From: Ruminococcaceae bacterium P7
GTDB lineage: Bacteria > Bacillota > Clostridia > Oscillospirales > Acutalibacteraceae
Assembly: GCA_900100595.1 (NCBI GenBank)
Contig: FMUA01000019.1
Coordinates: forward strand, 1-52,986
DNA length: 52,986 bases
Direction of reading: 5' to 3'
The translations under genes and the position numbers were made by a program. Below are positions 39,584 to 47,707 of this stretch, in pieces. How positions within the stretch are numbered: the stretch's first letter is position 1; each line of letters opens with the position of its first letter. The notes under the pieces are model-generated. The model was not told the DNA's origin. It made no database searches and saw only the letters and a list, made by a program, of their open reading frames with translations.

Positions 39584-40801
39584 TTGGCACTGAAAAAGCT
39601 TCTGAACAAAGGAACAGTTTATAAGCGCAGCGACAGTCGCTGGGGCGGTATGGTGAGTTATCACGACGAGCAGGGTGTGTACAGAAGAAAATGTTTCTGC
39701 GCGCCGACTAAGAAAGCCGTTCTGAAAAAGATCGCGGATTACATCGAGGCTTTCAAAAAAGAGGTCGCCGAAGCGGATGAAGCGAATAAGCCGCTGAGAA
39801 AAAGTATGCAGAAGTGGCTGGAGGTGTTTCAGTTCGGCACGGTTGAGAGAGCGACTTACGACAGAAAAGAAGACTGCGCAAAGCGTTATATCTACCCGAG
39901 AATCGGCGATTTGCTCATATCGGATATCAACTCCGCGGACTTGAATGGGATTTTGACGCAAATGATGAATGAGGGATATGCTCATTCGACCGTCAAGCAC
40001 ATCTATAGCCTGCTCAATGAATATTTCCGCTATCTCTGTTACGAAGAATACATCTCAAAAAATCCGATGGCATATGTCCGGATTATCAAAAAAGCAAATT
40101 TCCTCGCGGCGCAGGGTAAGGGAAACATTGCGCAGAGTGATGCGGTCACGGTCTTGACCAACGAAGAAATACAGCGTTTGAGAGAAACGGTATTTACACG
40201 GAACAGGAAAGGTGCAATGAAACATCAACAAGCGGCAGCGTATCTGCTGATGCTCAACACGGGATTGAGAACGGGAGAAGTCCTCGGTTTGATCAATAGC
40301 GACATTGATTTGGATAATAGAGAGATGCTCGTTGTCCGCGCAGTAAAGGAAGTTAGCAAACGTGACAGCGACGGTGCTGTGCGCGGAAACGAGCTGATTG
40401 TCGGCGGTCTGAAAACAGCCGCTTCAAAGCGCACGATCCCACTCAACAGCACGGCAATAGAGATGATTCGAATATTGCGAGCAGAGCGATATTTCAGCGC
40501 AGACAGTCCGCTGATTCCAAATCAAGCAGGAGACTTCACAAGACCGTCCACGTTCCGCTCAAGGCGGTACACACTGCTCGATTTCTCCGGAATCCCTCAC
40601 AAGGGTCTGCACAGCCTGCGTCATACCTTCGCCACGCGGCTGATCAACGGCATTGAGGATGAAAACGGCAATCTCAAAACGCTGACAGTAAAGCAGGTTG
40701 CAGACCTGTTGGGGCATACAACCTCGACTGTGACAGAAAAGTATTACGTCAGGCGCGAGCTGAAAAACCTGCACGGAATAACGGATGATTTTGAGATCTA
40801 A
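39584..40801 (+). CDS. Tyrosine integrase of the second small module
   Basis: A 405-residue integrase, same length as and collinear with the one at 24514. Catalytic domain: TGLRTGEVLGL, HSLRHTFATRL, LLGHTTSTVT and YYVRRE. Start is TTG at 39584 after AGGAGGGG. Followed by DUF6809 copy 2, whereas in unit C DUF6809 precedes the module. The element has no recognisable relaxase. Its att site is not identified; the dispersed TGCGACGC..CAAAGA motif at 39490 and 41436 flanks it and is one candidate. Confidence 0.93.
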   Translation: MALKKLLNKGTVYKRSDSRWGGMVSYHDEQGVYRRKCFCAPTKKAVLKKIADYIEAFKKEVAEADEANKPLRKSMQKWLEVFQFGTVERATYDRKEDCAKRYIYPRIGDLLISDINSADLNGILTQMMNEGYAHSTVKHIYSLLNEYFRYLCYEEYISKNPMAYVRIIKKANFLAAQGKGNIAQSDAVTVLTNEEIQRLRETVFTRNRKGAMKHQQAAAYLLMLNTGLRTGEVLGLINSDIDLDNREMLVVRAVKEVSKRDSDGAVRGNELIVGGLKTAASKRTIPLNSTAIEMIRILRAERYFSADSPLIPNQAGDFTRPSTFRSRRYTLLDFSGIPHKGLHSLRHTFATRLINGIEDENGNLKTLTVKQVADLLGHTTSTVTEKYYVRRELKNLHGITDDFEI

Positions 40802-40817
40802 AAAAGTTCCCGATTTC

Positions 40818-40848
40818 GTCTGGACTTTTCAAAAAACTGTGGTATCCT
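40818..40848 (+). promoter_or_regulatory. Shared promoter motif, DUF6809 copy 2
   Basis: GTCTGGACTTTTC, spacer, CTGTGGTATCCTGTTGTGCT, directly before AAAAGGAGG. Near-identical to the motif at 22033. Confidence 0.55.
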
Positions 40849-40872
40849 GTTGTGCTAAAAGGAGGTATCGGT

Positions 40873-41142
40873 ATGGATACGATCAGAGAACTATTTTACG
40901 GAAACATCCACCCATTTGAACGTGACATCAAACAGGACAGCGAAAGCGACAGGCTCGCGAAGCTGATTCTGAGGCATGACGCAGCGCTCAAATCAACCAT
41001 GAACGAAAGCGAGATCGAGCTGTTTGGAAAATTCAAAGATGCTGTGACAGAGCTGAATTGTCTGAATGAATGCGAAGGCTTTATTAACGGTTTTCGATTG
41101 GGAATAAAGCTGATGGTAGAAGCACTGCGCACCGAAGAATAA
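40873..41142 (+). CDS. DUF6809-family protein, copy 2
   Basis: An 89-residue paralogue of the protein at 22087 (MDTIRELFYGNIHPFERDIK; LNECEGFINGFRLGIKLMVE). ATG at 40873 after AAAAGGAGG. Immediately downstream of the integrase, with the same upstream promoter motif, and ended by its own terminator. Confidence 0.82.
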   Translation: MDTIRELFYGNIHPFERDIKQDSESDRLAKLILRHDAALKSTMNESEIELFGKFKDAVTELNCLNECEGFINGFRLGIKLMVEALRTEE

Positions 41143-41152
41143 TTAAATTCGC

Positions 41153-41184
41153 AGCCCTGAAAAATTGGGCTACAACTCTTTTGC
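41153..41184 (+). terminator. Terminator after DUF6809 copy 2
   Basis: AGCCC pairs with GGGCT over a nine-base loop, followed by a T-rich segment (CTCTTTT). Confidence 0.55.
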
Positions 41185-41216
41185 GGTTTATTCAACGTAA
41201 TGGTTTTTTAAGCGTG

Positions 41217-41317
41217 TTTCGCCGCGTATCGCCCTGTGTGCGATTTGTTGAGGAAAGTAGGGTGAGTACCCGACTGAGGGCGTTTGCGCGGTGTCGAGCC
41301 TTTGTCGCGATTTCTGA
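41217..41317 (+). repeat. Three-copy intergenic repeat, copy 3
   Basis: TTTCGCCGCGTATCGCCCTG, GGTGAGTACCCGACTGAGG and GCGCGGTGTCGAGCC match copies at 22418 and 22798 in order. As in unit C it follows DUF6809 and precedes a dispersed TGCGAC motif copy (41436). Confidence 0.55.
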
Positions 41318-41318
41318 G

Positions 41319-41344
41319 TGCCAACCCGTTTCGACGGGTTGGCA
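41319..41344. terminator. Strong hairpin, perfect 10-bp stem
   Basis: TGCCAACCCG and CGGGTTGGCA around TTTCGA. No T tract directly follows, so it is terminator-like rather than certain. Confidence 0.45.
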
Positions 41345-41380
41345 GCGAACATATCCGTATTAGCCTATAGCAGACACACT

Positions 41381-41409
41381 TTTTACTATACACATAGTGT
41401 ATAGTAAAA
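41381..41409. repeat. Perfect 13-bp inverted repeat
   Basis: TTTTACTATACAC and GTGTATAGTAAAA separated by ATA. Could be an operator, a dif/att-like site or a terminator working both ways. Confidence 0.5.
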
Positions 41410-41479
41410 ACCAAGCAACAGGTTTGTTCATAATTTGCGACACTAATCAAAGATAACCCGAAAAAGCTCTTTCAACTCT

Positions 41480-41641
41480 TCGCGATATCATTATAAGGAT
41501 GACGGCTCAAACGGCGCACCGTGCGGCGCCTGCCGCGAGCTGATGGTGCAGCTGATGCCCGAAACGTACAAGGATATTGAAATTATGGTCAATTATCAAA
41601 CAGGCAGGATCGTCAAGCTTGGCGATATCACGCCTGAATAG
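41480..41641 (+). pseudogene. Cytidine/deoxycytidylate deaminase, C-terminal remnant
   Basis: An open stretch without a start reads DGSNGAPCGACRELMVQLMP, containing the Pro-Cys-x-x-Cys zinc motif of the CDA fold, then YKDIEIMVNYQTGRIVKLG and a stop at 41639. The N-terminal half with the His-Ala-Glu motif is missing, so it cannot be active. Confidence 0.65.
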
Positions 41642-41642
41642 T

Positions 41643-41699
41643 GGATATAAAACCGTTAAGCACGTCAAAGAAGACATCGGAAACGGAAAGTGTATCATA
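41643..41699 (+). pseudogene. GNAT acetyltransferase tail fragment
   Basis: Reads GYKTVKHVKEDIGNGKC, the end of a GNAT protein. The same words (GYKTVKHVKEDFGDGKC) recur at 49698-49796, with near-identical DNA, so both derive from one gene that was broken up or copied. Confidence 0.55.
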
Positions 41700-41745
41700 A
41701 CGTCGGATTTAAATAAACAAACGCGATCGAAATATATTTTGTACC

Positions 41746-41774
41746 TTGACAACCAAAAGTGCAGATGTTATAAT
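41746..41774 (+). promoter_or_regulatory. Consensus sigma-A promoter heading the modifying-enzyme run
   Basis: TTGACA (41746-41751), 17 bp, TATAAT (41769-41774): an exact consensus promoter. It drives a short leader peptide followed by a terminator. Confidence 0.85.
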
Positions 41775-41802
41775 AGGCAGCAAATTACGGAGGAACGCAG
41801 CT

Positions 41803-41886
41803 ATGTTGTATTTTGTATTCAACAGAATGAATCAGCATCAGTCAATTGTCAAAGCAGGCGATTGGCTCAGTTTGTCGTGCGCGTAA
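41803..41886 (+). CDS. Putative regulatory leader peptide (27 aa)
   Basis: ATG eight bases after GGAGGA opens a 27-codon frame, MLYFVFNRMNQHQSIV followed by KAGDWLSLSCA. It lies between a consensus promoter and an intrinsic terminator, the arrangement of ribosome-mediated attenuators ahead of antibiotic-resistance genes. Stalling of a drug-bound ribosome on the leader would let RNA polymerase pass the terminator. No known leader sequence was recognised. Confidence 0.5.
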   Translation: MLYFVFNRMNQHQSIVKAGDWLSLSCA

Positions 41887-41904
41887 TTTTTTGATTTAAC
41901 GGCA

Positions 41905-41942
41905 AACGGTCAGTGGCTTGTATAGCTTCTGACCGTTTTTTA
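41905..41942 (+). terminator. Intrinsic terminator/attenuator between leader and operon
   Basis: AACGGTCAG pairs perfectly with CTGACCGTT, then six or more T. It is followed within 10 bp by AAAGGAGG and an ATG at 41965 (55-codon frame MSEQSAYHQNEESEQQ..., overlapping the next gene), then by the methyltransferase start at 42041. Confidence 0.85.
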
Positions 41943-42040
41943 TTTTCGTAAAGGAGGCGTAAATATGTCCGAACAGTCCGCTTATCATCAAAATGAAGAA
42001 TCCGAACAACAATTATCAAATCATCAAAAAGGAGAAGACT

Positions 42041-42883
42041 ATGAAAGCAATAGACAAATCTGTTCCGGCATATTACGCAGCCGGACGCGAATATCACCGT
42101 TTAAGAGAGAACATCGGCTTGATCGAATTTGAACGCACGAAAGAAATAATCCTCGAAAACCTTCCCAAGCCGCCCGCAGTGATTTATGACATCGGCGGCG
42201 CTTACGGAGAATACTCGTGGTGGCTGGCTCATCTCTGCTATGAGGTGCATCTGTTTGATTTATCGGAAACCAATATCAGAATGAGCGCGGAGCTTGCAGA
42301 GGAATACCCCGATTGCAAGTTAGCGTCAAGCGAGGTCTGCGACGCGCGAAATGTCCCGAGGGCAGACAACAGCGCGGACGCGGTGCTTATGATGGGACCG
42401 CTCTATCACATTACCGACTATGACGAGCGGATCAAGGCGGTCAATGAAAGCCGCAGACTGCTCAAAAAAGGCGGCGTGCTTTTCACGACGGCGCTGACTC
42501 CGTTTTCCGTGCTGCTTTACAACATCACAGTCTACGCGCCAAAAGAAGGAGAAAACTGTTTGGAAGACCCGAAGTTTTTGGCTATGGTGGAGCGCGAGCT
42601 GAACGACGGCTGTCACGTCAATCCCAACCGCGAGGTATATGCGGGTATCGGCAGCGCGCATTTTCACACGGCAAAGGCGTTAAGAGCAGAGCTGTCTGCA
42701 GGCGGTTTTCCCGATTCGGTTGTTCACGGCGTCATGGGCGGCGCTTGGCTTGCCCGCGATATCGACGAATTATGGAAAAACGAAGCCTCGCGGAACGCCC
42801 TAATGAACACCGTTCGCCTGCTTGATACAAACGAGGAAATTATCGGCTTGTCGTGTCACTTGCTGGCGGTGACCGGGAATTGA
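42041..42883 (+). CDS. Class I SAM-dependent methyltransferase 1
   Basis: A 280-residue enzyme: motif I VIYDIGGAYGEYSWWL (SAM site), acidic end of strand 2 in VHLFDLSE, motif IV region AVLMMGPLYHITDY, then RLLKKGGVLFTTAL. The M-G-P-L-Y-H motif is shared with the methyltransferase at 46297. Substrate unknown; small-molecule or antibiotic methylation is plausible. ATG at 42041 after AAAGGAG. First full gene behind the leader attenuator. Confidence 0.85.
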   Translation: MKAIDKSVPAYYAAGREYHRLRENIGLIEFERTKEIILENLPKPPAVIYDIGGAYGEYSWWLAHLCYEVHLFDLSETNIRMSAELAEEYPDCKLASSEVCDARNVPRADNSADAVLMMGPLYHITDYDERIKAVNESRRLLKKGGVLFTTALTPFSVLLYNITVYAPKEGENCLEDPKFLAMVERELNDGCHVNPNREVYAGIGSAHFHTAKALRAELSAGGFPDSVVHGVMGGAWLARDIDELWKNEASRNALMNTVRLLDTNEEIIGLSCHLLAVTGN

Positions 42884-42982
42884 TTTGGTTTGCCTTGCGC
42901 TCCAAATGAATTAGTGGTAAAATATTGATGAAAACGAAAACTATTAAAGAGGTTCGGATATTTTGAGGAAGGGGTAATAAAA

Positions 42983-43912
42983 ATGATCGCTCCAAAAATA
43001 AAACAAGGCGATGAAATCAGAGTCATCGCGCCGTCGCGCAGCTTAGCTTGTGTGTGGGCGGAGAAGAGCGAAAAGGCGTTGGCTTATCTTGAAAGTCAAG
43101 GCTTCAAGGTGAGTTTTTCAAAGCACAGCCGAGAGATGGATGAATGGCAATCTTCAAGCATTCAATCCAGAGTAGATGATATTCACGAGGCGTTTCTTGA
43201 CGACAACGTGAAAGCGATATTGACGGCGATCGGCGGCTTCAATGTCAATCAGATATTGGAACACATTAATTACGATATTATCAGGCAGCACCCGAAAATT
43301 TTCTGCGGATATTCGGATATCACCGCTATGCTGCACGCTGTTTACGTAAAAACGGGGCTTGTTACCTATCACGGCGCGCATTTCAGTACCTTCGGCTTTG
43401 ATATGGAAGTGGGATACACGCAAAAGGCTTTCTTTGACTGCGTGATGAATGATGAAATTCTCACGATAAAACCTTCGCAAACCGCGAAGGGATACACGGT
43501 AATTCAACAGGGCACCTGTGAGGGAACGATCATCGGCGGCAATCTCTGCACGCTCAATCTGCTTCAGGGAACACAGTTTATGCCGCAGACTGACGACGCT
43601 GTGCTGTTCCTCGAGGATGACAATATCACGGGGGATTATTTCGTATATGAATTTGACCGCAATTTCCAATCGCTTTTGCAGGCATTCGGAACGGACAAAA
43701 TCAAGGGCGTTGTGTTCGGCAGATTTGATGACAACTGCAAAATGAGCGCAGACGTTATCAAAAGCATCATAGACGAAAAGCTGCCGAAGGATATCCCTGT
43801 CATCTATGGTTCGGATTTCGGACACGTTTTCCCAATGATCACATTCCCGATCGGCGGCAGGGTGAGAGTAAAGGCTTTTGACGATCCTGTCATTGAAATC
43901 ATAACGCATTGA
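42983..43912 (+). CDS. S66-family LD-carboxypeptidase / MccF-like protein
   Basis: A 309-residue serine peptidase-like protein: IRVIAPSRSL start, FCGYSDITAML (nucleophile Ser), FLEDDNITGD (Glu) and GSDFGHVFPMITFPIG (His), the S66 Ser-Glu-His triad. Relatives trim muropeptides (LdcA) or cleave microcin C (MccF). No signal peptide, so a cytosolic, detoxifying MccF-like role fits its neighbours; this is inferred. ATG after AGGAAGGGG. Confidence 0.88.
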   Translation: MIAPKIKQGDEIRVIAPSRSLACVWAEKSEKALAYLESQGFKVSFSKHSREMDEWQSSSIQSRVDDIHEAFLDDNVKAILTAIGGFNVNQILEHINYDIIRQHPKIFCGYSDITAMLHAVYVKTGLVTYHGAHFSTFGFDMEVGYTQKAFFDCVMNDEILTIKPSQTAKGYTVIQQGTCEGTIIGGNLCTLNLLQGTQFMPQTDDAVLFLEDDNITGDYFVYEFDRNFQSLLQAFGTDKIKGVVFGRFDDNCKMSADVIKSIIDEKLPKDIPVIYGSDFGHVFPMITFPIGGRVRVKAFDDPVIEIITH

Positions 43913-43955
43913 AAGTATCATAAATGCTCTTGTTTCGGGTAAAGGGGTTGTAACA

Positions 43956-44398
43956 ATGAAAATGCAGTACAGAGAAGCAGTTTTAACAGACGCGAGAGAG
44001 ATTGCGGCGCTGGCGTCAAAGATGTGGACAAGCCACACAGTTGAGGAGCTTGCGGAGTGTTTTTCCGCTGCAATAAACGCCCCAGACTGTGCGGTGTTTC
44101 TGGTGACGGACGGCGACAAAGCGTCGGATTTGCACAGTGCGGATTGCGGCACGATTATGTGGAGGGAACGACAGGCAGTCCTGTCGGCTATTTGGAAGGA
44201 ATATTTGTTGAAGAACCCTACCGCAAACAGGGCTGCGCAAAACAGCTCTTGGATTGCTGCGAACAGTGGGCGAAAGAAAAGTCCTGCACGGAATTTGCAA
44301 GCGACTGCGAGCTTGACAATGAGATCAGCCGACAGTTTCACCTCGGTGCAGGCTTTCGGGAAGCAAACAGGATCGTATGCTTTGTGAAGAAGATTTGA
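43956..44398 (+). pseudogene. Aminoglycoside 6'-acetyltransferase-like GNAT, frameshifted
   Basis: The first frame reads REAVLTDAREIAALASKMWT and CAVFLVTDGDKA; the frame one base over continues VGFAQCGLRHDYVEGT, SPVGYLEGIFVEEPYRKQGC and EFASDCELDNEISRQFHLGA, a typical AAC(6') GNAT. The shift is at about 44119-44125 (GCGTCGG), consistent with loss of one G. The gene is otherwise full length. It could be a real inactivation or a sequencing error. Confidence 0.75.
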
Positions 44399-44437
44399 TT
44401 GTTGAATCTTTAGCAGGTAAAATATTACGAGGTGACT

Positions 44438-44890
44438 ATGAATATAACGTATAAAAAATTAACTGTGAATGACCTTGATGTATTTATAAAAATGCGTATC
44501 AATCAGCTGCGTGAGGAAGGCGCAAAAGAGGATATCGACCTTGAACCTGCTCTGAAAGATTACTATCTCCGTCATTTGTCAGACGGGACTTTTGTATCGT
44601 GGCTTGCTTTGGATAACGACAGAATCATTGGCACAAGCGGAATGTCTATCGTAGAAAAGCCGCCTTATTTCGGCTGCCCAAGCGGGAAAATCGGATTGCT
44701 GTCAAATATGTTTACCGATCCGAGCTATCGAAGAAAAGGTATCGCAAAAACGTTACTTTCCAAGGTGATCGATGAAGCAAAAACGCAAGGCTGCGGTACA
44801 GTTCAAATCACCGCTTCTAATATGGGGGTTCTTTTATATTCTGATTATGGCTTTGAAAAGAACGAGAACTTTATGCAGTACAAATTGTAA
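44438..44890 (+). CDS. GNAT acetyltransferase 2
   Basis: A 150-residue GNAT: KKLTVNDLDVFIKMRINQLR, GLLSNMFTDPSYRRKGIAKT (acetyl-CoA loop R-x-x-G-x-A), LLSKVIDEAKTQG and LYSDYGFEKNENFM. ATG at 44438 after GAGGTG; GTG at 44432 possible. Substrate not evident. Same strand and close spacing as its neighbours. Confidence 0.85.
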   Translation: MNITYKKLTVNDLDVFIKMRINQLREEGAKEDIDLEPALKDYYLRHLSDGTFVSWLALDNDRIIGTSGMSIVEKPPYFGCPSGKIGLLSNMFTDPSYRRKGIAKTLLSKVIDEAKTQGCGTVQITASNMGVLLYSDYGFEKNENFMQYKL

Positions 44891-44907
44891 TAAAGAGGTG
44901 AGGGGCG

Positions 44908-45462
44908 ATGGTTATGGAATTATGGGATTTATACGACAAAGACGGCAAGCGAACGGGAGAGGTCTGGGAACGGCGCCACGGCAATTACATGGATATCCCC
45001 GACGGGCGTTACCATCTGGTGAGTGATATTTTGGTGCAGCACCGCGACGGCACTTATCTATTGACAAAACGGCACCCCGGCAAGGACATTTATCCGGGCT
45101 ATTGGGAGGCGAGCGCCGGCGGTTCCGCTCAGCTCGGCGAAGGCCCCGAGGAGTGCGCCAAACGAGAGCTGTTTGAAGAAACGGGTATTTTGTGCGAGAG
45201 CTTTGAGCTTGTCAAAATCACCTTAAGCACACGCAGCCCCAGCCTGATCTATTCCTATCTCGCGAGGGTCGACTGCGATAAGGACGCGATTGTTCTTCAG
45301 GAAGGCGAAACGACCGAATATAAATGGGTCGATGCCGCCGGACTGCTCGAATACGCGGAATCTGAGCTTGCCATAAAATCAAGCGTTGAGCGGTACAAAT
45401 CATTTTACGACAAGGTGAGGGCGCAAATGAGGAATACATCATTGTATGCAAGCTGTGACTAA
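44908..45462 (+). CDS. NUDIX hydrolase
   Basis: A 184-residue NUDIX protein with a full box: G-SAQLG-E-GPEECAK-REL-FEETG (GX5EX7REUXEEXGU). N-terminal WDLYDKDGKRTGEVWERR is typical of isopentenyl-diphosphate isomerase-like/YfcD NUDIX proteins. Hydrolyses a nucleoside diphosphate linked to X; substrate unknown. Starts after GAGGTGAGGGGCG, 15 bp from the previous gene. Confidence 0.9.
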   Translation: MVMELWDLYDKDGKRTGEVWERRHGNYMDIPDGRYHLVSDILVQHRDGTYLLTKRHPGKDIYPGYWEASAGGSAQLGEGPEECAKRELFEETGILCESFELVKITLSTRSPSLIYSYLARVDCDKDAIVLQEGETTEYKWVDAAGLLEYAESELAIKSSVERYKSFYDKVRAQMRNTSLYASCD

Positions 45463-45481
45463 GATAAAGCGAGGAAAATCC

Positions 45482-46246
45482 ATGACTAATCAAGAAATAA
45501 TACAAGTTGCCTTTCAGCAGTCGGCGTATGATTGCAATTGTAAAGTAGAAGATTTTCTGTCAGAGCGGAATGTTGTGACGATTTCCAAAGAAAATACACA
45601 AGCGAGGAAATACCTTCCCTTGCCATTGGAATGCGACCTCGTTTCCTACGGAAGCAACATCGTGGCGCAGGTGAGCGAAAGGACGAAAGCTGCTGTGACG
45701 GAGTATATCGGCAAGTATCCCGTCCATTGCTGTTTTGAAACGCCGAATATCCACTTGCTGAACGATCTGCTCGCGCCGTTTGATTTGAAGGTCTGCTTTA
45801 TGGCTGAGTATTTCCTGCCCGATGTTACCAAGCTCAAAGAGCCGGACTGCGGCTTTGAGCTGCGCGTTTTACAGCAAGCGGATTTAGAAAATCTGTATTC
45901 GGAGCAATGGGAGCATTGCCTGACCTTTGACAACAGAGAAAGAGATGTTTTGGCAGTAGGCGCGTATGATGATAGTGAATTGATCGGGCTTGCCGGCTGT
46001 TCCGCTGACTGTGAAACGATGTACCAGATCGGCGTTGACGTGCTGCCCGAATACAGACGAAATGGCGTTGCCTCCGCCGTGACAAGCAAGCTGGCGCTTG
46101 AAATTTTGAAGCTCGGCAAGGTGCCGTTTTACTGTGCCGCGTGGTCGAATATCCAATCCGTTCGCAACGCGATCAAGAGCGGATTTCGACCGGCATGGGT
46201 GGAACTGACAGCGAGGGACAACGGATTTGTTGATAAGATGATTTGA
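45482..46246 (+). CDS. GNAT acetyltransferase 3 (two-part)
   Basis: A 254-residue protein. The C-terminal half is a GNAT: LAVGAYDDSELIGLAGCSAD, YQIGVDVLPEYRRNGVASAV and ALEILKLGKVPFYCAAWSN. The N-terminal half (QEIIQVAFQQSAYDCNCKVE) is the degenerate extension of this sub-family. ATG at 45482 follows GAGGAAAA. Substrate unknown. Confidence 0.82.
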   Translation: MTNQEIIQVAFQQSAYDCNCKVEDFLSERNVVTISKENTQARKYLPLPLECDLVSYGSNIVAQVSERTKAAVTEYIGKYPVHCCFETPNIHLLNDLLAPFDLKVCFMAEYFLPDVTKLKEPDCGFELRVLQQADLENLYSEQWEHCLTFDNRERDVLAVGAYDDSELIGLAGCSADCETMYQIGVDVLPEYRRNGVASAVTSKLALEILKLGKVPFYCAAWSNIQSVRNAIKSGFRPAWVELTARDNGFVDKMI

Positions 46247-46296
46247 GAAGAAGACAATGGATAAAATCCGGAACGAAATGTTTGAAGGTGTTTTTT

Positions 46297-47085
46297 ATGC
46301 AGAACAATGATTATTTGATAAACTATTACAACGAATACGAAGAGGAAGGACGGCTCGCGAACAATCGCTTCGGACAAGTGGAATATCTCACCACGCGCAG
46401 ATATTTAGACCCGCTGCTCACGAAAGACAGAAAAATCGCGGAAATCGGCGCGGGTACAGGCAGGTACAGCGTCACGCTCGCCAAGGAAGGCTATGACGTC
46501 ACCGCCGTAGAGCTGGTGCCGCACAACCTCGATATCCTCCGAAGCAAGCTTGACGGAAGCGAAAACATCAAGACCTATCAGGGCAACGCGCTTGATTTGG
46601 ATATGTTAGAGGACAATGTTTACGACGTTACGCTCTTGCTCGGTCCGATGTATCATTTGTATTCCGACGGGGAGAAGATCACCGCGCTCAAAGAAGCGGT
46701 CAGGATCACCAAGCCGGGCGGTCATATCTTGGTCGCCTACTGTATGAACGAGGCGACGGTGATCCAGTATGTTTTCGGTTGCAACAAGCTCAGAGAGATC
46801 ATGGAGCTGAATATGCTGACAGACGATTGGCAGTGCATCAGCGAGCCGAAGGACTTGTTTGAAATGGTGCGTACAGAGGACATCGAGCGTATCAACGCAG
46901 CTGTTCCGGTCGAGCGCGTAAAGCTCGTCGCCGCTGACGGCGCGAGCCGTTACATTAGGGGATATTTGGAAGAGATGGACGATGAAACCTTTGAAAAATG
47001 GCTGTCCTACCATTTCGCTATCTGTGAGAGGCAGGATCTGATAGGCGCTACAAATCATGCATTGGATATTTTGAGAAAGGAATAA
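46297..47085 (+). CDS. Class I SAM-dependent methyltransferase 2
   Basis: A 262-residue enzyme: KIAEIGAGTGRYSVTLAKEG (motif I), VTAVELVPHN (acidic residue of strand 2), DVTLLLGPMYHLYSDG and VRITKPGGHILVAYCM. Shares the G-P-M/L-Y-H feature with the methyltransferase at 42041. ATG at 46297, 6 bp after AAGGTG. Possible small-molecule methylation. Confidence 0.86.
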   Translation: MQNNDYLINYYNEYEEEGRLANNRFGQVEYLTTRRYLDPLLTKDRKIAEIGAGTGRYSVTLAKEGYDVTAVELVPHNLDILRSKLDGSENIKTYQGNALDLDMLEDNVYDVTLLLGPMYHLYSDGEKITALKEAVRITKPGGHILVAYCMNEATVIQYVFGCNKLREIMELNMLTDDWQCISEPKDLFEMVRTEDIERINAAVPVERVKLVAADGASRYIRGYLEEMDDETFEKWLSYHFAICERQDLIGATNHALDILRKE

Positions 47086-47090
47086 GAGAA

Positions 47091-47603
47091 ATGAAATTGA
47101 GATTAAGACAATACAAGCCTTGCGACGCCGACAGAATCGTCAGTTGGATAAAGGACGAGGAAGCCTTGCGCAAATGGAGCGCGGACAGATTTGGGGATTT
47201 TCCGATCACAAGCGAGGATATCAACAACAAGTATTTCAACAACAACGGTGATTGCATTGAGGATGATAACTTTTATCCTGTAACTGCCTTTGACGAAAAC
47301 GGGGTAGTGGGTCATCTGATTTTGAGATATACCGACAAAGAAAAGAAAGTGATCCGCTTCGGCTTTGTCATTGTAGACGATTCAAAACGAGGCATGGGTT
47401 ACGGCAGGCAAATGCTGACCCTTGCGATAAAATATGCTTTTGATATTTTCGGCGCGGAGAAGATCACACTCGGAGTATTTGACAACAATCAGTCCGCGTA
47501 CCGCTGCTACAAAGCCGCAGGATTTACGGAAACCGGCGAAGAGATATTATGCGAATTTTTCGGTGAGCAGTGGCGGCAAGTTGAAATGGAAATCAAAAGA
47601 TAG
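47091..47603 (+). CDS. GNAT acetyltransferase, RimJ/RimL-like
   Basis: A 170-residue GNAT: LRLRQYKPCDADRIVSWIKD (RimJ-type start), FGFVIVDDSKRGMGYGRQML (CoA loop), EKITLGVFDNNQSAYRCYKA and AGFTETGEE. Five base pairs after the methyltransferase, so co-transcribed. Acetylates an N-terminus or small molecule; unknown. Confidence 0.87.
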   Translation: MKLRLRQYKPCDADRIVSWIKDEEALRKWSADRFGDFPITSEDINNKYFNNNGDCIEDDNFYPVTAFDENGVVGHLILRYTDKEKKVIRFGFVIVDDSKRGMGYGRQMLTLAIKYAFDIFGAEKITLGVFDNNQSAYRCYKAAGFTETGEEILCEFFGEQWRQVEMEIKR

Positions 47604-47707
47604 GAAATTGATTGATACGGAAACGGAATGATATATATGAAAGTATCATATTTGGGAACAACGACCCTATAATTTGATTTTTGATAAGATTAGGATGGCG
47701 ATAAAAA

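Noticed and set aside
43154..44341. 395-codon reverse-strand frame over the S66 and AAC-like genes
   Set aside because: Covers the catalytic motifs of two recognisable plus-strand genes; no family match.
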